A DNA stretch of 64,000 bases from the NCBI GenBank assembly GCA_013365325.1, contig JABVXV010000073.1, positions 164,141 through 228,140 of the forward strand. Reading direction: 5' to 3'. Source of the stretch: Dipetalonema caudispina. Taxonomy: Eukaryota > Nematoda > Chromadorea > Rhabditida > Onchocercidae. The translations under genes and the position numbers were made by a program. This document shows positions 49,000-61,916 of the stretch, one piece after another (positions within the stretch are counted from its first letter, which is position 1; the number at the start of each line of letters is the position of its first letter). The notes below the pieces were generated by a model, which made no database searches, had not been told where the DNA came from, and saw nothing but the letters and a program-made list of their open reading frames with translations.

Positions 49000-51900
49000 A
49001 ATCAAAATGATCGACGAATTCAAAGATTCACGAGTAAACATTCAAGTAGAAAGATGAAATTTAAAATATAATGGGATCGTAAGAATTTTCTGTTTCATTA
49101 AATAGAACTTTCATACAAAAATGATCCAAACCAGTTGATCACACATAGTCTTCCCGTGGCATCAAGAAGATATTTCAATGCTTTTCCAAAATTGTACAAA
49201 TTGAATGAGTCATATTTGAAATATGTACAATGAAATAACAGAAACGATTAAGTTTGAGAGAATTATTTGACAATTCAAGCAGTTGGCTAATTATTGACAG
49301 TTTTCACATTAATATGAGATTTGAAATCCTATTTAAAAGAAGAATTATTTGTCTTATACAATTCAGAGGGGACATATTTCATGGGAAAATTAAAATTTTC
49401 ATTGCACATTTTTTCAAGTTGCTTTCGTAAAATGAAAGTACCAAAGGGGAAGTGAGATTGCTCAATGATTAGGACAATTTTTGAAGAGCAATTATTAAAA
49501 AATTTGTTTGAAGAACAGAAGTCAACTATTAAAAGTGGAATTAACAAATTTAAATTCTGCATTTCAATCAGATTCTATTTTGCAACATATCAAAATTTCA
49601 TTTCATAATACAGCATGTTGCTGTTCTTTGACACAGTTGCTGATAGTATTAAACGAAGTGGATCCATTACAATAAAGCCGAATAATTCACTTTTCATTTT
49701 CATTTTTACAAATGTTACTTTATGGTTCTCTTATGTTCAAAAAATTTATACGCCTCATATTTGGGTTTTACTAAACTTTGAAACTTCAAGATTTACATCT
49801 TTACAAGCAAATATTTGCCTTTTTTATAGCTTATCTTACTTTCAGACATAATATTTTTTCATGCAAAGTATTTGCATCGTTGAAGGTTTAATGAATCGTT
49901 TAAGTTGTAAAACGTCGCTTAGACATAAATTTCGATTTGAATGAAACCGTAAAGGAAAGAATCAAATAATAGTAGACATCATGTCGTATAGTTTAAATAA
50001 ACATTTATTTTTCGCCTTTTTTTTTTCGAAATTTCGAAAAGTACAAAAGAAAAGAGAAATGAACATTAGTAAATTAGGTTCAGCTTTTTGGTATCAAAAT
50101 TGCTCCTTCTTCTTGTGATCTGACACAAATATTACTGCATATAAATTAAAATTGATTCCTAAAGATAAGCTAACATTACTTTTTCAGTATTTTCTTTTTC
50201 AAATGTATGCTGCAGTAAGAACAATTCGAGATCATTTGTTATCAGAAAATGCATCCTATCCTTCCATAAACAGTAATATCCATATTATTTAAATGGATAT
50301 GATCTTGATTTGTTTTAATTCAAGCAAATTTTTGATGGAAGAGAATTTTTGAAGAAATTTCACTCTATTCATTATTGATCGACAATTAATAGCAAAAGCC
50401 TTACATACATTATTTGATGAAGAAAGTGCGCAAGTGTTTTGAGTGCTTCACTTTCGCCTAAATATAAATAAATGTAAGCATCAATTTAGATGGAAGTGAA
50501 AGCGGCAATATTTCTCCTTACTATGCCAGAAAGGGAAAAGCTAAAAAGGAATTGTTATCCTTCTAGCATTGTGCAGCTAAATTTATAGATCGGAAGCCTT
50601 ATTGGTAGTATTCGATCAACTTGAGGGGTCATTTTATTTTTTGCCAGGTAAATGAATGTCTGAAGCAGTTTTAAGCTTTATCATCGAAACTTGGTTCATG
50701 TGAGTATATTTAACAACACGAATATGGATGGAAAATATTTTGTACAACAAATTTTAGTTATTTCATATTATTAATAGTATAAATAGAATAAAATGGTTGG
50801 TAGTTGCAACATCTATTACGGGGAGAAAAGCGTTCTTGGCAAACGTTTTCTAATCAACATTTTTTCCGTGATACAGCAAATGATCCCAGCCGGAATCGTA
50901 TATTTGCTTGATTTGCTAGCTAATCCGTATCTTAATTTACTTTTTACATTTCAACAGTAGCAATTTTAGTTTGTAGTGTTTGATGACTTTGAAAATTCTA
51001 CGAAATGGAATGCATGCCCAAAATCTTTTCTTCGAACGTTTTCAAGAACATTTCATGGAAAAGTGTATTTCGTATACCGCTGAAAATGGTAAGCAGTCAG
51101 CATAAAAAATGTTGCATTAGATGTGTTTGCAAAGCAATAAGAGGTTATTCGAAGGGTCAAGATTAAAATTTATTACAAATGAAAAATGGATTTTTTTAAT
51201 TAGTTTCATTGAGTTATAATTTTAATGAAAATTTAAATTTTTCTTTCGTTTTTACTACAATACACATTATTGTAACACTAGCAGTTTTGAAGAGGATGTC
51301 CAATACAAAGACAATAACAGTTCGCTCAGTTTAAAACTCAGTGAATTTTTAAAATGTTTTCACACAAAAAAGAAGAAACCCAAGTTTGTACCAAAATTTC
51401 ATGACCATTTCTAGATCAGATTACATTCTTCTGCAAAAGGAAGCTTTTGTTTGATCGTAAAAGATTTATTGACCAAAAGAAAAAGTGCGGAAATATCTGA
51501 TATGCAAATTTTCTACAAGTTAATTTCAAACAATACAACTTTAAATCATGTCGAATATTCTAATCCCACGAACATGGACAGACAAACGACGTAAAATAAT
51601 TGCATGCGTTCGCATCAGAAATATATTCCTTTCCGAAAACAGAACCAAAATTCATTAAAACCAATCGATGCAACAGCTTGATTATTCACAAAAACATCAT
51701 CAATGCATCACGAAAAACAATCATTTCCGGTATGAGACATCAAACAGGAAGGGTGATGTAATAGTCAGATGAATTGAGGAAACGTTGAAAGAATTCATAT
51801 ACCATTTTGATAACAGAATGTAATCATCACAGAATTCATTGCTCCGATCATCACAAAGCTAACATTATATTCAGCTTTTAAAATCATGCATAAATTCCAT

Positions 51901-53440
51901 TCCTTGTGACGATACGCCTTTTTTTCCTACCAAATATTGCAGATGTCTTTTTCGTTGATTTGATCAAATCATTCATTATTTAACTGTCTGCGCCAAACCC
52001 ATACGCTTCATATCACTTTAAAAGCATTGATAATGCATTTTCGTTGTACTCATCCAATTCAACGAAATCCAAATCTGTTCATTTATTCGACTACTCTCAT
52101 TTCAATTATTTGTCATTGTACTGTTCCTTATTGAATCAAACCATGCGATGTTTTGCATGAATTGATTTTGCTGGCTTTAGTTCAAAATTATTTGTTACAA
52201 TTTAGACATTTATTTTGCATTTGATTTTATCTCAATTATAGTTTAGAATTTAAGCTAAATAGTCTGAATTTTAAATTATTGTTAACGCAATTAGCATGTA
52301 GTTTGAAGTGATGGATTTTTTTTTTTTTTTTGTTTTGTTTTATCTTTAATGGCGATTGTGCTTTGTTTATGTTGAGATCATGTTAATTATTTGTATAGTA
52401 AATGATCATAAATGAGTAGGTGGAATTGATGACAGATGAAGGCATAAGTATCCATTGAATGCTCTTCTAAATTAAACATTTCAAAAGGTCATGGATTCCG
52501 TCTTCTTACAAATCTTATCATTTGAAATGATTCTTTTCTTAAAAAAGATGAGAAAATTGTTAAAGTTTGGCTTGTTGCTTACGCCTTTCACTTCTTTTTC
52601 AATAACTTGCAGCGTTTTTCTTTTTTTTTTCTCTTTTTTTTAGAAAGCATAGTTATGCTACAGGAATGAAACAATTTGCATAATAAAAGGGAGCGTATTG
52701 AAGTGCTTGGAAATGTTTTCCTTGAGTGACTTTTACTTTTCTTTTTCGAATTAAATAAAGGGAAAAAAGGCGCAGCTAATGGCATTTCAATGACATTTCT
52801 ACAGTACCACTTTAAACCAGTCCCGAAAATGATAATAGACTTGATTTTCTTTCGCTTATTGAGGCGTTTTTACACTTGAATAAATTGGAAAAATCTTCTT
52901 ATATGTTACATAAATGAGCTAAAGGTAAGAGTGATGATAGAAATATTGACAGATATATTGGTGGAAAAGTTAAAGACTTGAAAAATTTAAATATCATCCA
53001 ATTGATAACTTTATAACTAACGATCTTCTTCACTATTTTGTCAAGTGATTTTTGAAAGCATAAAAGTTATTTGTCAATAAGAGATGGGAGACCGCAGCGA
53101 CAAATTCTTGAAGATTAATATTCTTATCACCAGTGATTTTTCATTTAGTAGGACTATTGGAAAATTAGACTAATCATTTTCTAAGAAGCATTTGCGTTAA
53201 TCTTTCATGCATCTCTTAATTGCCAAGAATAAAGGAATTCCGGAAAATGATCCTGTAGAAATTGTATAGAAATAAAATTGTAAACTCTGGGAAATTTCCG
53301 CCAAGCTTTTTAGCTACGCTCGTAAATAAACCCCTTTTGATAAAATGTCGAAGGTGGTCGGTTAAATGTGAAATTTTATATTCAGGAATTCCATTCCCGC
53401 CATACTTAGATTTGCAAGAGAGACCATAAAAGGGGCACAT

Positions 53441-53476
53441 GGAGAGAGAGAGAGTGAGAGAGAGAGGGAGAGAAAG
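53441..53476. repeat. (GA)n microsatellite
   Basis: GAGAGAG tract with one GTGAG interruption. On the minus strand it is a long CT tract. Confidence 0.9.
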
Positions 53477-56400
53477 ACCTTGTCTACTCTGTATTCGTTT
53501 ATTTTTGCCGTATAATTGAGAAAGCTGTGGGATGCTTGAGTGCAAGATAAAAGGAATAATTTTTGGGTTGCCAGTTTTTTTCTCAGCTTCTGATTGGCAA
53601 AAACCTTTGTATCACAGAGAGGTTACCGTAGATTTTGATATAACAATAAGGTATTCAGAATGTGTTCTACTTTGTTATAGGCAAAAGGTGAGGAAAAAGG
53701 AAGAAAACATACGAAAAAGCGGCGAAGGAATTAATGGCTTCCGAGCTTACGAGGTCGACTATCTCCCCCCCTTCCCCATCCAGTAAAGTACCGATGCTTT
53801 GATTTTCTACGCGGTATACTACTGCTTCATTAAGCAGTCTTTCTATCAGCAGACACATCCCGGCACTAACCACTGATATTGCTTTTTATACTGTTACTCA
53901 TCATCACATTTTGAATTGATCTCTATCTTCGATGATCTTCCTCGAGATAATTTTTCCACCGATTAAAACCATTTTTCACTTAACTTAAACTCAGTAAACT
54001 TTGTCATTTAAATTTGACTATTCATTTGAGTGAAAATGAATGATGCAATTAATAGTTTATTGAGGACGGGAAATTATCTTTAAAATAAAATGCATCTAAC
54101 CAATTAGTAGCTTACCTGTCAGTAAGTTCGATGAATTTATGTATCACTACTACTACTGCTACATTATTTATATTTTCTGCCTGAATTATTGTCTCTCGAT
54201 CATTGTAATTAACATATGGCTCATAATGTTTTCCCATTCTTTCCGGTATTGGGCGTAGTTTAAAATTTCTCTTTCATTTTTAAAACAATTAGCGATCGCC
54301 TTGCATTGAAATAATATTTAAACAAAAGCTTCGCTAATAGAAAAGTCAGATTATAATATAAACTTCTCGGAATTTGAATCAGTCCGTGAAACATCACTTT
54401 CTGTAATGAAACGAGAAGTTTTTCATATGTCGAGAATAAGCTTACTTCTAAATAATCAGAGTGCTAAGAGCATCCTCATTTTATCTGTGCAAACAAGGCA
54501 AGAAAAATGGATTATTTCTTCAAAATTATAGGAAAGAATCGATTATAATTGCTATCATTTCTTTGTTCCTTACGTTTGTTGAATGGAAAAAAAGAGAAGA
54601 AAAAAACAATTCAGAAAGGTCAAGGGACGCATAACTATTGTTTTTAGCCTTTTTTATTCAATCATCAAGGTGGAATTTTAGATGATACCAAATGTCCATC
54701 CAATTCTCGTGCATGATTCATAAATTTGTGCTGTTGATAGAGCATTATCCTACACTGCGTTCACCATTTTCTGGATATGAAAATATCATCCGGCGCATCC
54801 TGAATCTTCTTTCTGTTAGATAGGACATGCAATAAATATTTTGCATTCACAGGAGATGTTTCATTTTTCCATTCATCTCAAATGATAACTTCTCTGGAGT
54901 ACGGTACCTGTCTTGCAACGATGCTATCATTTGCGCTGATCGATGAGGGAGCGCTGTTGGCAACTGCATGCTGTTAATGTTGTCATTGCAACACATTCTT
55001 TCTAAAGTTTCTTCACTTGTCTGGAAATTTGCACTTTCCCAGAAACTTTTTTGTTCATTTTCTGAATTTCTTTCCTCCTGTTTGTTCTGCTTGTTGCAGA
55101 GAAAAATTTAAAACTTTTTAGTTTCAAAACTACAAAAGCTTGAGGTTGAAATGAAATAATCCATTTGCGAAAAACTATCACATCACAAATGACAAGTGGA
55201 AAAGATTCTAATCTCCAATATAGTTTGATATTGAAAGACACTAGAACTTGTCAAATATCAGCTCTAGTGCAATTCAAGATTTCGACAGATCATTATAGGT
55301 CTCGAGAATCAAAATTATTCAAGTTATTTATAGTTTCTGCAGTCTCTCCAGTAATTCGAACATCTAACTTCATGGAACTTCGGAATTTGATTCTAGAAAA
55401 TCAATTGAATTTTTAAAATACAATTATAAAAAAAAAAACAAAAATGAATAAATCCAAAAAACTAATGATTATTTGACTGATCCATTGAATCTCACCTTTA
55501 GAATTTAGCGTTTTGTTGTAAATCTGAAGAATATATAAATGGAAGTATCTGAAGAACAATATAGAACATCAGAATCGATTAGAAAATTTCAGTGGCTTAT
55601 GGCTCGAATTTCAGCAGTTAAACAAAGCATAAGTTTAAACCTAGGTAAAATATAAAAATCGCATTGTAAAAGTAAATTCAAGATTTTATGGGATCATAAC
55701 CGCGTTTTAGCGGTGAAATAATAAATAGAGGTGGGCATTTATGCAAATGAGAGCTTCCTTTTACAAACATTTCAAGAGCTGACCATTTGGATATTTCATC
55801 AAATCGTTTTTGAATTACATTATATCATATTATACTTGTCCAAATGTATTTTGTGGCTATTTAATATTCAAGAATATGATGGAAACTTTCCTTGTATCAT
55901 TTAGGCTATTATATTTTAACTCAAAAGATTTTATTTGTAATTGTTTATAAGAACGCCTTATCTTTCGGCTTTCCTTCTTTGATTCAAATATTTTAAAGTT
56001 ATTAGGAATAGTAATCAAGTTTCAAACAAAATATTTATCATCGTTACACATGGATCTCCTAATCATTTCTTTTTGGAATTTCTTATAATTAGCCTATTTC
56101 TGGGTATCTTAAAACTTCTGCAAATATTGTTAATTTCAAAAAAGCCTAGTTAAGTAATTTCATAGCAAAAGCTAATTTCGTCTTACTACTTATATTCTTT
56201 TCACTAGACCTGAAATAGAATTCACAAGGCATTGAAGTAGTAAACATATATATACATATTTTTTTTGTTGTTGAATTAAAATGAAACGAATTCCGACATT
56301 TCATCCCACATTACTATCTCTTTTTGTGCTTCATTTTAAATATCAACTTGTTCACTTTCTTCATGATAAAATTCATAAAAAATAATGTCAGAAAGTGGGA

Positions 56401-58141
56401 GATGAAGAACTGTTTTGATATGAGATATGGAAGAAGTGATATGGCTTAGAGTAAGTTCGGATAAGGAAGTACTATTAGCAAATATTTCAAAATATTCTCA
56501 GGCATTAATTCCTTTAAAGTTTTGTTGCTGCACTGATTATCACATTTTTTGCAATTTTTAGATTGATATTTTTTCAAAATATTTCATAGATTGAATGACC
56601 GTTCAAAAGAATTTTAAAATCGTTTCTGTACGCTGACGTAAATTGCTTTTTAACTTAATTTGCAAGCGTTTTAAAAGTAGCAAAAAGTAGGGGAAAATAC
56701 AATTATACTTTTCTTGTAGTTTCAGAAGAAAAACCTCGCTGAGGGAAATCCACTGGAAAAAACGCCGAATTTGAATTTAATTTTCGAAAGATCCATTTCT
56801 GGAACTTCTAATAGCTGGAGAAAAGATCAAATGATTAAAACGTTACTTAATTACCAAAGGATCATTACTGGGGAAAACGACAAGAATAGACTTGAAAATT
56901 TCAGGAGCTATGAAGTTTTTGGCCTCAGAAAGAAGTTTAGCACTAATATCTGACATACTATTTCTTACCCTTCGTGTGACTTTTATCTAATCCAACAATT
57001 TGAAAAAAATATATTCAATAGGATTTCTTCCATTTTCGAAAATTAATATATTTCATAGTAGATAGAATCCTTATTTAAGCTATTAGTTCGTACATATCCT
57101 CTTAAGAAATTTTGAATCGTTGACATGGTTGAAGTTTTCAATTGCTAGTAATTAAAATTGCATGATTTTTACTCTTGTCACGCGATACAACGAATAAGAA
57201 AAAGAATTCATTCTTAGTGTGCAATTTTGATAAAGTCCAATAATTTTAATAATAATTATGACATTTGTAGCCTTAATACATTTTGAATCTTATTTAATGA
57301 AGGCGACATATTTACTAACTGAATTCATTGACACAGAAATATTGAAATTGAGAATATTATTTCGTTGTGTGCTTTGTTCACAACGAAATTTAAAAGTGAT
57401 CATTAAAGTTGTAACTCCTGATTGGTTTCAGGATGCAACGTTGAAAGTATAGCTAATAGTAATACGAATTTGAAAATTAGTAATTGGGAAATGTCAGTCA
57501 ATTTGAATAGAAAGAGTTAACTGAATAGTTTTCAACATTTAATTAGTACTACAATTATTCCATATCGGGGAACAGATTATCATTATAATTGTTTTCACTT
57601 GTTGAGAAAGAAAGGAAATTCTTCACAGCGTTTCAATTGCTAAATCAAAATTCTGCGACAAGAAAGAAATGTTTTTTGAACAGTTTGTTTGTGTCATTTT
57701 CGATACCCAAATGCGCACACACACAGACACATACATACATGCACAATTGTCTTGAGTACCTATTTTTCTTGTTTTTCCTCTTTTAAGTAAATTATTTTCC
57801 TGTTGACATAAAAGGAAAATAACCTCTGGCAAAAGAGTAAGCTCATTTTTTGTCGCGAAAACCTGCTCGTCCTACTGCATGATATTGCTCCTATTGCTGT
57901 TGGAAATTAATTGAAAAACAAAGTCCGTATGTTTAGCCACTTTTTTTTAGATTCTTTTTTTTTTTCTTAATTTGCTTCTCTCTTAATTTGAAATATATTT
58001 GCTTCTTTTGAAGATTTTGCTTAAAATTCGCAAAAATTATGTTAACATGTTGAGGAATTTTTTGAGTTAGCATTAGGAAACAAATCAATTTGGAGGATTT
58101 CTTAAAAGGTCACTTTGCGCTTTCGCTCATTGTTGTCTCAT

Positions 58142-61100
58142 ATGGGCGAAGGAGCATTGATGAATATTTTGGAAGAGGACATTGGCATTTCAAAACATTG
58201 GTGATGTGAAATTAATAAAAAATTTGATGCTATGTCGATTTTAGCACCAGTAGTATTTCCTTAAAAGAGCGAATGTTATTCTATAGGAATTATGTCAAAT
58301 TTCCACTTATGATATGATTTAGATTTGTAGGTAAATTAGCAACAACACATCAAGTTGTTAAAGGTTGTTTGGTATATGAACAGAATAACTTCTAGAAATA
58401 TAAGTTTGGAATTTAGCTTTTTTAATCTTAAATTAATTCTCTCCAATTCTATCAGTTTCAGAAAATTTTTATGTCATTTGATTTCACAGCAAAATAGTAT
58501 CGCTTTATAAGGCTAAGGTTCAGCTATTTTAATTTTGTCTAATAGCCAAGTTTCTGATATCCGTAAAATTTACGGACAATTTGTAAATGTCACAAAAAAA
58601 GATATTGTTTCAGGAGGGAACAAATCCTACTTAAGGATGTGCGATAGTTCGGATGGCGGTGGTGTGGATAGAGAGAAAGAAGCTCAACTTCAGCAAGCTA
58701 TTACTGCTTTTATGCAACCACCATTCTTTAATGATATTTGCATACGTATCGTAACGATTGATTTAGCCAATGGTCATAGAAATGGTATTCTTTATTCTTT
58801 TTTTCTTCATTTTGTTAGGACTTGACATGAATTTCAATTGCAATTTTGAAAATTTTTTAATTTTAAAAAATAAAAAATCAAAATGAAATATTTCGATTAC
58901 GCTGATGAAATGAGGAAAATTTAACATGAAAAAGAAAAAAAATTTATTTTGAGATAAGAGTGTAAAATTTAATTTTCAGAAGAGCAAGTGCTAGCAAATA
59001 AATTCCTACTAGCATTTTTTTCGTTGCATATTCGTGAATTGATCCTCAATGGTGCTTATTCAATCGACAGAAATAGTGGTATCTTACAGAATATACCAAC
59101 AATTGAGCTTCATCTTGGCGCTACTGCCAATGCCGGACAAGCTTTCAGGGTTATTTTACGGTATCTTTACACCGGAGTGCTTACATTTGGCACCGTACAT
59201 CCGTTTCAGGTAGCACTTGTAATTTTAATAATTACATTAGTCACAAAACATTTCGGTGTTTTAGCAAGAAATCATTCTCTTAACTGTCTCTTTCTTCATC
59301 TAACTTCAACTGCAGAAAATTAGCGAAAATTTTTAAATTTGTTTGTAGGTGTTACAAGTATCTCGGATATGTCAAATTCCAATGGTAGAAATGCAAGTAG
59401 CGGAACTTGTGAAATTATTTCTGTCCATTCAGTTTGATGAAAGCAATTGTTTTACAAGGCAGCATAATATCATGGCTAGTAAGCATTTATTCTCCAGCTT
59501 CTTTAAATTTTAATATTCACAAAAATTATTCAACAACTATTTGCTAACCTATCATATTAATCTCTTATTCCAATCAAAAAATTTTATACTGCTTAGGATA
59601 TTTAGTTTTTTTCAGTAATTTCAGCTATTTCTAGTTAATTAGTCCGCTATTTTATATCCTTCGCCATCTATTTTTTTTTTTTTTTTTTTTTTCATAAGAA
59701 ATTATGCCCACAGAGAATTTTGTATACTTGCGATAATCTGTTGACAGTAATTGTTTGAGTAACTATTTACCTGCAATGTAGTTTTTAATTCCAGGCAAGT
59801 CAAGCTTATAATGCTCCAAATATTCGAATAGTTATTAAGGTTACATTTAAACTTGCAGTAAATTCAAACTCAACAAGTTTAACAAAACGGCGGCATTACG
59901 TTTCAATACCTATGAAAAAGGAAAATCAGAAATCTTCGAAAATCAGTGTTGGAAATGATTTAATGAGCAGCGAGTTGATTGGGTAAGTATTAATGAAACA
60001 ATATAAGAGATATTTCTCGAATCTTTACAGACCAGAAATATTGAACGTTTTGTTAATTTTTTCATCTGAGTTATGTTACTGAATTCGGAAAAAGCAGTTA
60101 TATGCTACTGTTTTTTAGTTTTATAAATCTTATTAGCACATCGAAACTAATTTTCTTAGTTCAATTAAGACGGGTGCTCACTCAATTCCTTTGTTTAGGG
60201 CATCATCGAAAGAATCGTCTTCAACAGGACAAACCGGAAATGCCGAAAGATTCAAAGAGCTTGTCCTTCCATCCAGTGACAAAGAAGGTTGAAATCTTTT
60301 ATCTAATTCCAAATAAAATGCAAAACATTAAAATGCTCAAAAAATTCTTTTCATATAGTTTAAATTCTAAACAAATTTTAATTGCAATACGGAAGATCGA
60401 ATTTTGACCTGCAATTTCTTTAACGCATTTGATTTTAGGCTGGTGTCGTAATAAGAAGTACATTGAACAGGTAGCAAATGGTTATATGTGTACAGTATGT
60501 CACAAAGTTTACGGTCGTTACAATTCGGTATCATACCATGTTACTATATATCATCGTAATTCACCTATTAAATGTGACGAAAAAGGTTGTCCGTTTAGAA
60601 CACGCGAGGCACGATACATACATTTTCATAAATACTATCGACATCATATTCCTTTACCGGATAATATCGATTTAGGTATTTTTCACTGTTTTTTACATTA
60701 TCAAAATAACCGCCATTTTTTGACTTATCAAGTCTTTTATCTTTTGACATTGATCATTAATTTTCTTGAATAATTTGGATAAGATCGTAATATCTTAATC
60801 GTCTATCATTGGGATGATACAAATAATGATAACTTAATACTTCATCAGGATCACGGAAGTGCCCATTTTGTCGTCATGTGTCAAAAAGTCCGGCAATGCT
60901 GGAAAAGCATATAAGTCGTCATGTACAGGACGTAGATCGCGCTGCTTCTGCTGCTGCTGCTACTGGAATATCGCGAACAAATTTTCCGCGATACCCTCAA
61001 GCTATATCCAATTTTCAATGTTCGAAGTGTGGCTATAGGTATTTCATGAGTAACTTTTTCTTTTGATTAAAAATATTAGCTTCATCAATCGTTTCCTAAT

Positions 61101-61916
61101 TTTCCTAATGAATGATTATATTGATGCAGTTTGTTAACAATTTCTTCCAAAAGCTATATATTCATTAAACCAATACTTTATTTCAGAAAAGTGAATTTAC
61201 TTAAAACATATAATACTTTGAATACTTTTTAATCATTCATTAACCTTTTTTATTTTTCTCAAACCTAGAAGTCCTTTGAAAATTTTCGTAATTATTTTAC
61301 TTTAAATTTCAAAACTTTCCTAAATAAAAAATGAAATGGGGAGGAGAAGTTGAAGTGAAATATTTTATAGTGAAGTAGAAGTAAGCAAATCAAAATAGTA
61401 TAGTGGGTAAAGAAGAAGGAAATATTATATTTTATTTGAAGAAGAAGAAAACTTATTTACAGGGGACGGACATCAGATGACTTAGAACGACATAAATTAT
61501 TTGTTCACTGCAAAGAAACATTCCGACGGAAACAAAGTGTGCCTGGTGCTACTGCCAGTTGTATCGGCAATAAAAACGACGTTTCGGATGAAATTTCTAC
61601 ACGGTTTGATACTTTTGTTTTGTATTAATCTTTAATGCATCTCTGATGATCCAATCATTTCATAAATGCAAACTTCCCAAAGTATGCTACAAAATTACTA
61701 AAGTTTGACAAAATAAATAAAGCAAATATAATAAAAGTATAACTTTTACACTTTAAGAGTTATAATTCTCACTAGTTTAGGAATGACAAAATTTTGTTGG
61801 ATGATATCGTAAAAACAACGGAAGGGATTGCAGAAAAGATGAAAGCTGTCGTTTCATCAACCACATCAGCGACAGTACAATTAGAAGCAATGTGTCTTAC
61901 AGTTCCTAAAGCATGA
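58142..61916 (+). CDS. BTB domain protein with four C2H2 zinc fingers
   Basis: Ten exons: 58142-58200, 58546-58784, 58980-59209, 59349-59478, 59859-59982, 60199-60287, 60439-60675, 60849-61038, 61463-61603, 61781-61916. All phases agree; 524 residues. The start exon encodes MGEGALMNILEEDIGISKH. An acceptor-like TTTCAG at 58618 before ATG 58637 offers a shorter start. A BTB/POZ domain at about 75-190 shows FFNDICIRIV, the leucine-rich HIRELIL region and ILRYLYTGVLTF, which is the dimerisation fold of this family. A low-complexity Ser/Lys linker follows. Four C2H2 fingers lie at about 308-448: C-x2-C-x12-H-x4-H (MCTVCHKVYG), C-x4-C-x12-H-x4-H (KCDEKGCPF), C-x2-C-x12-H-x3-H (KCPFCRHVSK) and C-x2-C-x12-H-x4-H (QCSKCGYR, split by an intron), with an Ala-rich stretch between the last two. 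Probably a nuclear DNA-binding transcription regulator. I do not recognise the orthologue. Confidence 0.9.
59671..59692 (+). repeat. Poly(T) tract, 22 nt
   Basis: Homopolymer inside the intron between the fourth and fifth exons of the BTB gene. Confidence 0.9.

Larger units (their letters stand above)
47152..58141. other. AT-rich region between the channel and the BTB zinc-finger gene
   Basis: Eleven kilobases without a gene I can call. Several plus-strand open frames (48587-48805, 49615-49851, 55165-55416, 56771-56953) and a set of phase-compatible minus-strand pieces at 53216-55020 were examined. None shows a family match, and single frames of this size are expected by chance. The 5' end probably holds the 3' UTR of cassette B. 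Trinucleotide and GA repeats are listed separately; an AC-rich tract lies at 57714-57745. Control DNA for either neighbour may be present. Confidence 0.5.

Noticed and set aside
54693..54764. In-frame continuation DNALSTAQIYESCTRIGWTF after a TAG on the minus strand, as possible stop readthrough or a 15-nt intron
   Set aside because: A GT...AG unit of 15 nt is far below known nematode intron sizes, and nothing else supports readthrough.
55165..55416. Plus-strand open frame of 83 codons
   Set aside because: No ATG, acceptor or motif. It overlaps minus-strand exon candidates that look equally plausible.
56720..56953. Open plus-strand frame of 77 codons behind a good TTTCAG acceptor, reading KKNLAEGNPLEKTPNLNL
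   Set aside because: No partner exon in phase was found upstream, and there is no family resemblance. The frame length is within chance for this composition.
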